Positions 1-6,047 of a stretch of DNA of 6,047 nucleotides are shown here, piece by piece. The first letter of the stretch is position 1, and each line of letters starts with the position of its first letter. Source of the stretch: an uncultured Eubacterium sp. (lineage in GTDB: Bacteria; Bacillota; Clostridia; Lachnospirales; Lachnospiraceae). Under the pieces are notes generated by a model. That model was not told the DNA's origin. It searched no databases and worked only from the letters and a program-made list of their open reading frames with translations. The position numbers and the translations under genes were made by a program. The stretch covers positions 1 through 6,047 of the forward strand of contig CANPET010000111.1 in the NCBI GenBank assembly GCA_947573465.1, written 5' to 3'.

Positions 1-1
1 A

Positions 2-1633
2 GCAACCATTGATGTGGTAAGGGCTGACGGAACGATTGATATCAGTGATGTTAATGCATCTGTCAAACTAAGAGGAAATTCCACGATGAAGGCAGAAAAG
101 AAACCTGTAAAAATTAAATTTAGTTCAAAGGTTTCTGTTTTGGGAATGGATAAAGGTAAGAAATGGAATGTGTTGGCAAATGCTTTTGACAAAACATTAA
201 TGAGAAATGCCTTATGTTTAGAACTTGGTACAAAAATGGGATTAGATTATATTTCACAGATAAGATTTGTTGATTTATATTACAATAATAAACTTTGTGG
301 AAATTATTTGATTACAGAGCCGATTGAGGCAGGAACAGGTAAAGTAGAAATTGATGAGACAGGAAATGATTTTATGCTGGAGCTGGAGCGGGAGCGGTAT
401 GAATCAGATGTCACTTACGTTCAAACAAAAAATGGTGTGCGTTTTGCAATTAATGAACCGGAAGTACCTACAGATAGTCAATACAAAAACATAGAAGAAT
501 ATCTGAAAAAAGTAGAGAGTTCATTAAAGACATATCGTATGTCTGAGTATTCAAAATATATTGATGTGGATTCTTTCGTCAACTACTATATTGTAAGTGA
601 GATATTTAAGGCAGTGGATTTTAATTATAGTTCCACAAGATTTTATGTAAAAAACGATAAAATGTATGCAGGACCATTATGGGATGTAGATTTATCTTCA
701 GGTAATGCTTCTAAAAAATTCTATAAAGACTATTATGATGGAAATATTAGCTATAAAAAGTTATACTGTACACAGATGAAGTGGTATTCGTATTTGATTA
801 AGAGTGATGAATTTATTTCAAAGTTAAATGAACGGGTAAAAAAAATGATTGTAACTATAGAAAATATGTATCAAAAGAATGGATTAGGTGACAGTCAGAT
901 TAGCACTCTCTTAAAAAAATATGGAAAATCCTTTGAAAGAAATTATGAATCTGTTATGAATGGTGGTGCTGGTTGGGACATTACAAAAAGATATTCTACA
1001 TGTGATAATCCAATAGGATTGGAGTTTGAAAATCATCCAGGTACCTATAAAGAAAATGTTGATATGTTACAGACATGGTTAAAAAACAGAGTAGAGTACT
1101 TACGAAAAGAATGGCCTGGCATAAAAAACAATAAAGTAGAAAGTTTAGAAGCTGTAAAGTTATCCTATAATAGTGTTTATTTGTCTTGGATTAATTCTGG
1201 TGTGGCAGACGGAAATGAAATATGGTGTAAAACATTGAAAGGCAAATATAAACTAGTAAAGAAAATTACTGATGGTAATATAGGTGAGTGTACCATAAAG
1301 AAATTAAAGCCTGGAATCAAGTATACTTTTAGGGTGAAATCCTATATAATAAATGGTAACAAAAAAGTATATTCAGATTTTGTTTCTGTGGAAAAAACAT
1401 TAAAACTAAAAACTCCAAAATGTAAAGTGAAAAAACAAAAAAAGGGGATACAGATTTCTTGGAATAAGATAAAAGGAGTTGATGGATATTTCATTTATCA
1501 AAAAAATAAAAAGGTTGCAACTGTAAAGGGAAATAAAAAAACAAAAATTCTTCTTAAAAAAGGAAAAAAATTAAAGAAATATAAAGTAAGAGCATATGTG
1601 AATCATGCTGGCAAAAGAATAATAAGCAAATAG
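2..1633 (+). CDS. CotH-family protein (spore coat protein H-like kinase) with two C-terminal Fn3-like modules, 5' partial
   Basis: The reading frame is open to the left edge, so the true start and any signal peptide lie upstream; the GTG at 14 is just an internal valine codon. The visible 543 residues (counted from the codon at 2) open inside a CotH domain. Its family hallmarks are RGNS at residues 24-27 followed by a KKPVKIKF strand, WNVLAN at 55-60 with D63 and R68-N69, YLITEPI with E106, and GPLWDVD at 224-230, whose two aspartates fit the metal/ATP-site motif of the family. The domain ends near residue 373 with a typical WLKNRVEYLRKEW helix. Two Fn3-like modules follow, about 381-467 and 468-543; the second is very lysine-rich and stops just after the KVRAYV strand, so it may lack its last strand. 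Bacillus CotH phosphorylates spore coat proteins, but many CotH proteins in gut clostridia are surface or cellulosome-associated with unknown substrates. Kinase activity here is inferred. It reads toward a terminator and a secreted glucanase gene 164 bp downstream. Confidence 0.88.
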   Translation, partial: ATIDVVRADGTIDISDVNASVKLRGNSTMKAEKKPVKIKFSSKVSVLGMDKGKKWNVLANAFDKTLMRNALCLELGTKMGLDYISQIRFVDLYYNNKLCGNYLITEPIEAGTGKVEIDETGNDFMLELERERYESDVTYVQTKNGVRFAINEPEVPTDSQYKNIEEYLKKVESSLKTYRMSEYSKYIDVDSFVNYYIVSEIFKAVDFNYSSTRFYVKNDKMYAGPLWDVDLSSGNASKKFYKDYYDGNISYKKLYCTQMKWYSYLIKSDEFISKLNERVKKMIVTIENMYQKNGLGDSQISTLLKKYGKSFERNYESVMNGGAGWDITKRYSTCDNPIGLEFENHPGTYKENVDMLQTWLKNRVEYLRKEWPGIKNNKVESLEAVKLSYNSVYLSWINSGVADGNEIWCKTLKGKYKLVKKITDGNIGECTIKKLKPGIKYTFRVKSYIINGNKKVYSDFVSVEKTLKLKTPKCKVKKQKKGIQISWNKIKGVDGYFIYQKNKKVATVKGNKKTKILLKKGKKLKKYKVRAYVNHAGKRIISK

Positions 1634-1636
1634 AAT

Positions 1637-1683
1637 AAAATTATCATCCTGAGTATTAAGAGATACAGGATGATAATTTTTTT
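1637..1683 (+). terminator. Rho-independent terminator of the CotH-like gene
   Basis: A perfect 15-bp inverted repeat has its left arm AAAATTATCATCCTG at 1637-1651 and its right arm CAGGATGATAATTTT at 1666-1680, around a 14-nt loop. The right arm runs into a T tract at 1677-1683. It begins three bases after the TAG stop of the CotH-like gene. The asymmetric T tract shows it acts mainly on + strand transcription. It should separate the CotH-like transcript from the downstream glucanase gene. Confidence 0.92.
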
Positions 1684-1715
1684 ATAAAAAAGGACACTTC
1701 AATAAAAAAAACACA

Positions 1716-1745
1716 CTGATATGTAAATAGGATATATGCTACAAT
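1716..1745 (+). promoter_or_regulatory. Candidate sigma-A promoter with extended -10 for the GH81 gene
   Basis: TACAAT at 1740-1745 is preceded by TG at 1737-1738, giving the extended -10 form TGnTACAAT. CTGATA at 1716-1721 matches the TTGACA consensus at four of six positions with an 18-bp spacer. Transcription would start near 1752, leaving a leader of about 45 nt before the GH81 start codon. Its place directly after a strong terminator supports it as the gene's own promoter. AT-rich DNA gives chance -10 matches easily, so this is a prediction. Confidence 0.5.
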
Positions 1746-1771
1746 CTATTGGAGTTTTATTGCGAAAGAAT

Positions 1772-1781
1772 TTGCATGCAA
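1772..1781. promoter_or_regulatory. Short palindrome in the GH81 leader, possible operator
   Basis: TTGCATGCAA is a perfect 10-bp palindrome, flanked after one mismatch by AA on the left and TT on the right. It lies downstream of the predicted -10 and ends five bases before the Shine-Dalgarno. It could be a small operator, a weak hairpin near the ribosome site, or chance. I recognise no specific regulator motif. Confidence 0.2.
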
Positions 1782-1786
1782 TTTAT

Positions 1787-1792
1787 GGAGGG
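1787..1792 (+). promoter_or_regulatory. Shine-Dalgarno for the GH81 gene
   Basis: GGAGGG lies five bases before the ATG at 1798. It decides the start of the long downstream frame, because the codons right after this ATG give a basic n-region and a hydrophobic core typical of a signal peptide. Confidence 0.85.
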
Positions 1793-1797
1793 AAAAT

Positions 1798-1914
1798 ATG
1801 TATTACGGTAAAAGAACAAAAAGAATAATATCGGTTATGATTTGCTTTGCAGTGTTTTTTTCATTTGTATTTTCTAATATGAATGATTTCTCATTTGCAA
1901 AAAAAGTTAGTGCA
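1798..1914 (+). other. Signal peptide coding region of the GH81 protein
   Basis: Residues 1-39 show K5, R6, K8 and R9, then an uncharged stretch IISVMICFAVFFSFVFS (10-26), then a polar region ending VSA before D40. An alternative cut is after SFA at residue 34. C16 lies inside the hydrophobic core with no lipobox around it, so a lipoprotein is unlikely. Sec-dependent export is predicted. Confidence 0.85.
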
Positions 1915-4900
1915 GATAATTTACCGATAAAAACGATTGGAAGTGGTAGTATTGGAATTGGTTCTAATGAGACAGAGGCTTCTAAACTGCCAAGAACTTC
2001 TACGCAGGAGACGTATAGATTTACAACAGACAATTATAACAAAAATCATCAGGCATTGGATACTAATGATTGGGCAAGTAACTGGTTATGGGATTTAGAA
2101 GGAGACAGAGATGCAGACAAGACAAATGCCCTGTCTGGTACTGCATATGCATTTCCTATGTGTTATTTGATGAAAAAGGATGGATTGAGAGTGAATAAGC
2201 CATCTATGACAAGTAATGCTACAAATGTAAGTGCATATAATATCAAGGATAATGATACCTTAGGTGAATTTAAAATTTCTCCAGAGTGGACTTGTACAAA
2301 TAATAATATCGATCAGATAACAGATTGGTCTTATGAGGCATTAACCACAAGTGGTTCTAAGTCGATGAGAACAATTATGACACAGGGAAGTCCGTTTACC
2401 TTCATGGAATTAACAAATTCTAATGTTTTATATTTGGAAAAATTACGTGTTACATTCCCAAGTAAAACTATTTATGAAGATATATATAACGGTTCAAAAA
2501 TACTTGTGTTCAGAACAAATGACATTACCAGTTCGGTTAATGGATATCCTGGACTTACATATCAGTATTATGCAATTTATCTCCCTGAAGGAGCAAATGT
2601 AGAACATACAGGAACAACAGATAATACAGGAAATGATGGTATTGGTAAATTAAAAATAACATTACCTTCGAATAAGAGTTATATGACATTGGCATGGTTA
2701 TGTGAGGGTCAGAATTACAAAGATGATACAGCAATTAACTATGCAAAAGAATACAGACCATATGCTTTTAACTTTATAACAAATACACAAGCAGATTATC
2801 AGTACAATGAAAGTAACAGTACCATTGACACAACATATCAGTACACAGTCTCCAAAAAGGATGAAAGTACTGCAGATGGAACAATTATGGGAATTCTTCC
2901 ACATCAGTACAAATATATGTCAGGATATTCTTACATGGAACAGCAGGCAGTAACTTTAAGAGGAATCATGAAGTTTGTAAAGGGGGAATCTTATAAGACA
3001 TCTATGACATACAAAGGAATTCTTCCATATATGCCATCTTTGTCTGACGACGATACTGAAGGAAGAGAACAGCTTAAAAAATATGTAAAAGCTGCAGCAA
3101 ATGAGTCTTTGTTTGTAAATGAATCCGGACAGGAAACATATTATCATGGTAAGAAATTAAACAGAGCAGTACAGCTTGTGGCTGCAGCAAAATCTGTAGG
3201 TGATGATGAATCAGCAGACAAAGTACTTAATAAATTAGAAGCAAATCTTACAGAATGGTTTACTTATTCTGGAGAAAAAGATAAAAATTACTTTACTTAT
3301 TTAGGTGAAGGGGTAGGTGTACTGTTAGGATATCCTACATCATTTAATGCAGTGGATCAGTTTAATGATCATCATTTTCATTATGGATATTTCATTGAGG
3401 CAGCAGCTAGTGTAGGTCTTTATGATAAAGAGTGGCTCGATAAGTATAAGGACGTTGTAAAACAGTTAGTATATGATATTGCATCTCCTTATAGAAATCA
3501 GGCAGACTGCGTAACAGATTGTGGAAATGCTTATCCATATCTTAGAAGTTTTTCACCATATGAAGGTCATTCATGGGCATCAGGTTATGAAGATGAGCGT
3601 ACAGGTAATAATCAGGAATCTACATCTGAAGCAATTAATGCATGGGCAGGTATCATTTTATTTGGAGAACTTACAGGGGATACAAAGATTAGAGATTTAG
3701 GTATTTATCTTTATACAACTGAAGTGGCAGCTGCTGACAATTATTGGTTTGATATAGATAAAGATATATACCATATTGAAAGTACAAAATATGAACCACC
3801 AATGGCATCTATGGTATGGGGCGGAAAAGCGGACTATGCAACATGGTTTGGTCAGAAATATACTCAGGGTATTCAGATATGCCCAATGCAGTCATGGTCA
3901 TTCTATTTATTAAATGGTGGAAAAGATTATATAAAAGAATTTTATAATTATGACAAAAATTCGGAATTTGCCAAAGGCGGAAGTGTTGGTGAATGGAATG
4001 ATATGTGGGCAGCATATTATGCATTGGCAGATCCTGAGTATGCAATGAATACTGTTTGGACAAAACAGGCAGTAAATGATGGAGAAACACAGGCACATAC
4101 ATATCATTACATTAAATCATTAATGGAATACGGTACACCAGACTTATCATTTAAGTCAACAAGTGCAATGGGCTCTGTATTCAACAAAAATGGAAAATAT
4201 ACATTTGCCGTATATAATCCAACATCTTCCGTGCAGAGTGTTAAATTTACTAATGATTCAGGATATACAGCAACAGTGAAAGCATCACCGAATGCTATGA
4301 CATTGGTAAATTCTGATGATGTAGGAAAAGCAACTTACACAGTTGAGTACTATGGAAAAGATTTAAATAGCAGTAATTATTCATTAGTAGATACAACTGT
4401 AAAATATGCGAATGCGGGTGAAAGAGTAACAGTTTCAGCAAAGAATCTTACGGGATATACCTATGATTCATCTAACAGTAATAATATTCTTACAGGAATA
4501 GTTACAAATGATGGCTCATTAGTATTAAAAGTATATTATAATAGAGCAAATTATAGTGTTTCCTATAACATGAATAGTGGAAATAAAGTAAATACAAGTC
4601 TTTATCCAGAATCATATACATATGGACAAACATATTCTTTAGACAAACCTGTAAGAGATGGATATGATTTCTATGGCTGGTATGGAGATGCTTCATTTGA
4701 GAAACGTATTGAATCCATTACAGCAAATACAAATGGTGATTTGACATTACATGCTAAATGGGTTCCTGCAGGAACAATTTTATTAAATGATGATATTTAT
4801 TTGAGTTTTGACAGTGAGGCTAAGGGTACGTTTACAATTAATGGAGGTACAGGATATAAAGCAATTAATGTACTTTATAGAATTGTAAATACAGAGAGTG

Positions 4901-6047
4901 AAGCAGCAAAATTAGCAAGCGATCGTTCAGAACTAGGATTTGTTTCATGGGGAATGGAAAGTACGGAAAATGGCTGGACACGTAACGATAATTTTTCAGG
5001 AAGTAAAGGACAATATATTGTTTATTATTTCATAAGATATGATGATAATGGTGGTTATAAAACAGACTACGCTTATGGAAAAATTGTAGCAGGTGGAATT
5101 ACATCAGAAGTACCATCAACAAAGGAACCTATAACAACAGAGGCAGGCAGTACAAAACCAAAGGCACCATTTGGTCTGGTATATGCAGGAAATGATGCTT
5201 TGCCATATTATTTTGCATGGGCAGGAATGGAGGATGTTACTTATAACTTCTATGTAAATGGAAAATGTGTTGCAACAGGAATTACAGGTTCAGCTTACAG
5301 TGTATCAAGTGAGTTTTTCCAGACAAGTGGTGAATATACAATAGGCATCACAGCAGTCAAAGATGGTGTGGAGTCTGACATGTGTTCTATGAAACATACT
5401 TTTGAAGGGGAAACACCAACAACAGAAGTACCTACTACAACAGAAGTACCTACTACGACAAAAGAGGCACCTACAACATTGGAGGTGCCAACAACAGAAG
5501 AACGTACTACACCTGCGAAACCAGAGATTGTTGTAAATGATAATGTTCAAATTGAAGGCTATCAGATAAGTACTATCTCGGAAGGAAGTAGAGTAATTGG
5601 TTCTGTAGAACCGATAATTGAAGGTAAAAAGGTTTCTAAATGGGGATTTGTATATGCTATCGTTGAAAATGGAAATCAATCTTATACTGTAGATGATACT
5701 GATATGTATGTGGGAGCAACAAGTCCATATGTAGCATTTATGGAATCAACGAATATAGGAACAATACCAGTTAATATGGGAACTTCGACTACAGCAACGT
5801 ATTTTGCAAGAACTACTTTGTTCTCAGCAAAAAATGCTAGAGAATTCAATGCAAAGTATAAAGTTAGAGCTTATGCATTGATGGAAGATGGAAGTTATTA
5901 CTATAGTACAATTTCTTCATATAGAGTATTTAATATAGCAAAAACGTTATACAATAAAGGTTTGATGAATAATTTCTCAGGACATGAATATCTATACAAT
6001 AATATTTTGAAAGTAGTAGATGCTGATTATAAAGAAGTGGATTATAA
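1798..6047 (+). CDS. Secreted multidomain GH81 endo-beta-1,3-glucanase (laminarinase), 3' partial
   Basis: This is an inverting endo-1,3-beta-glucanase predicted to act outside the cell. Residues 1-39 form a signal peptide: KRTKR, a hydrophobic core at 10-26, and a likely cut after VSA (39/40). The GH81 module spans about 75-840. It contains an N-terminal beta-sandwich with TNDWASNWLW (89-98) and GTAYAFP (114-120), then ILPHQY (366-371). Catalytic motifs are NDHHFHYGYF with D524, GHSWASG (590-596), and NNQESTSEA with E607 and E611. Those carboxylates match the conserved Asp and paired Glu of the family. After it come a MucBP-like module (847-916), an InlB B-repeat-like (Flg_new) module with GYDFYGWY (919-988), an unassigned beta-rich module (990-1100), a Thr-rich linker (1102-1121), an Fn3-like module (1122-1204), a second Thr-rich linker (1205-1241) and a C-terminal module (1242-1416). 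No stop occurs before the edge; 1416 codons plus two bases are visible. No LPXTG motif is seen. C571 and C575, in an insertion between the catalytic motifs, could form a small disulfide. GH81 assignment is very secure; binding roles of the tail are inferred. Confidence 0.94.
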   Translation, partial: MYYGKRTKRIISVMICFAVFFSFVFSNMNDFSFAKKVSADNLPIKTIGSGSIGIGSNETEASKLPRTSTQETYRFTTDNYNKNHQALDTNDWASNWLWDLEGDRDADKTNALSGTAYAFPMCYLMKKDGLRVNKPSMTSNATNVSAYNIKDNDTLGEFKISPEWTCTNNNIDQITDWSYEALTTSGSKSMRTIMTQGSPFTFMELTNSNVLYLEKLRVTFPSKTIYEDIYNGSKILVFRTNDITSSVNGYPGLTYQYYAIYLPEGANVEHTGTTDNTGNDGIGKLKITLPSNKSYMTLAWLCEGQNYKDDTAINYAKEYRPYAFNFITNTQADYQYNESNSTIDTTYQYTVSKKDESTADGTIMGILPHQYKYMSGYSYMEQQAVTLRGIMKFVKGESYKTSMTYKGILPYMPSLSDDDTEGREQLKKYVKAAANESLFVNESGQETYYHGKKLNRAVQLVAAAKSVGDDESADKVLNKLEANLTEWFTYSGEKDKNYFTYLGEGVGVLLGYPTSFNAVDQFNDHHFHYGYFIEAAASVGLYDKEWLDKYKDVVKQLVYDIASPYRNQADCVTDCGNAYPYLRSFSPYEGHSWASGYEDERTGNNQESTSEAINAWAGIILFGELTGDTKIRDLGIYLYTTEVAAADNYWFDIDKDIYHIESTKYEPPMASMVWGGKADYATWFGQKYTQGIQICPMQSWSFYLLNGGKDYIKEFYNYDKNSEFAKGGSVGEWNDMWAAYYALADPEYAMNTVWTKQAVNDGETQAHTYHYIKSLMEYGTPDLSFKSTSAMGSVFNKNGKYTFAVYNPTSSVQSVKFTNDSGYTATVKASPNAMTLVNSDDVGKATYTVEYYGKDLNSSNYSLVDTTVKYANAGERVTVSAKNLTGYTYDSSNSNNILTGIVTNDGSLVLKVYYNRANYSVSYNMNSGNKVNTSLYPESYTYGQTYSLDKPVRDGYDFYGWYGDASFEKRIESITANTNGDLTLHAKWVPAGTILLNDDIYLSFDSEAKGTFTINGGTGYKAINVLYRIVNTESEAAKLASDRSELGFVSWGMESTENGWTRNDNFSGSKGQYIVYYFIRYDDNGGYKTDYAYGKIVAGGITSEVPSTKEPITTEAGSTKPKAPFGLVYAGNDALPYYFAWAGMEDVTYNFYVNGKCVATGITGSAYSVSSEFFQTSGEYTIGITAVKDGVESDMCSMKHTFEGETPTTEVPTTTEVPTTTKEAPTTLEVPTTEERTTPAKPEIVVNDNVQIEGYQISTISEGSRVIGSVEPIIEGKKVSKWGFVYAIVENGNQSYTVDDTDMYVGATSPYVAFMESTNIGTIPVNMGTSTTATYFARTTLFSAKNAREFNAKYKVRAYALMEDGSYYYSTISSYRVFNIAKTLYNKGLMNNFSGHEYLYNNILKVVDADYKEVDY
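5407..5520 (+). repeat. Thr/Pro/Glu-rich linker with an 18-bp tandem duplication
   Basis: The linker between the Fn3-like and C-terminal modules of the GH81 protein is built from variants of PTTEVPTT. An exact 18-bp unit, CAACAGAAGTACCTACTA, occurs twice head to tail at 5420-5437 and 5438-5455, adding six residues per copy. Weaker copies follow to about 5514. Such linkers are flexible, often glycosylated, and can change length by slipped-strand or recombination events. A related shorter linker (5101-5160) lies before the Fn3-like module. Confidence 0.8.

Noticed and set aside
14..16. GTG at 14 as the start of the CotH-like gene
   Set aside because: The frame is open upstream to the window edge, no Shine-Dalgarno precedes it, and a start here would cut off the N-terminal part of the CotH domain.
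1684..1715. A-rich stretch after the terminator as an UP element or riboswitch
   Set aside because: It is simply A-rich, with no stable pairing or recognisable aptamer core, and is too short for a known riboswitch.
1760..1828. Possible 22-codon leader peptide starting at TTG 1760 with GGAG at 1751-1754, overlapping the GH81 start
   Set aside because: It has a rare start codon, no recognisable attenuator pattern and no codon run of regulatory meaning. Its Shine-Dalgarno sits at the predicted transcript start, so it is most likely chance.
1803..5679. Several reverse-strand open frames of 60-125 codons, for example 5305-5679, 3809-4102 and 1803-2033
   Set aside because: All lie antisense within the GH81 gene, have odd Cys/His/Phe/Tyr-rich compositions, resemble no family, and are overridden by the strongly supported + strand frame.
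5995..6047. Apparent TAA at the very end of the window as the stop of the GH81 gene
   Set aside because: The terminal TATAA reads TAT then AA in the coding frame, so the TAA is out of frame. The last codon is incomplete and must encode Lys or Asn. The true stop is outside, though the end of the C-terminal module suggests it may be close.

Overview
The window is AT-rich DNA (roughly one third G+C by eye, not computed) holding two genes on the + strand, each cut by a window edge. Codon use, strong GGAGG-type ribosome binding and Gram-positive secreted-protein architecture (Thr/Pro/Glu linkers, Fn3, MucBP-like and InlB B-repeat-like modules) suggest a low-GC Firmicute. My best guess is a carbohydrate-degrading gut or rumen member of the Lachnospiraceae (Butyrivibrio/Roseburia-like). 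That placement is inference; no rRNA or housekeeping marker is present.

Layout. Positions 2-1633 are the 3' part of a CotH-family (spore coat protein H-like kinase) gene. Its protein ends in two lysine-rich fibronectin type III (Fn3)-like modules. A strong intrinsic terminator follows directly (1637-1683). A 164-bp intergenic stretch (1634-1797) carries this terminator, a plausible extended -10 promoter (1716-1745), a short palindrome (1772-1781) and a good Shine-Dalgarno (1787-1792).

From 1798 to the window end runs one very long open frame of 1416 complete codons plus two bases, with no stop inside the window. It encodes a secreted, multidomain family 81 glycoside hydrolase (endo-beta-1,3-glucanase, laminarinase type). 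The order is signal peptide, GH81 catalytic module, MucBP-like module, InlB B-repeat-like module, an unassigned beta-rich module, Thr-rich linker, Fn3-like module, second Thr-rich linker with an 18-bp tandem duplication, and a C-terminal module of about 170 residues that I recall, without being able to check, from other large Lachnospiraceae secreted proteins.

How they fit together. The GH81 enzyme should be exported and cut beta-1,3-glucans (fungal or yeast cell wall, callose, laminarin, cereal or algal glucan) outside the cell, with the C-terminal modules keeping it near a surface or a substrate. The CotH-like protein is probably also extracytoplasmic, but its N-terminus is outside the window. 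The terminator and separate promoter argue for independent transcription, so a functional link is only suggested by adjacency. The reverse-strand open frames inside the GH81 gene look like antisense shadows. I see no RNA genes, CRISPR arrays, insertion sequences or attachment sites. I found no strong sign of a new multi-gene system. The most unusual material is the C-terminal half of the GH81 protein.
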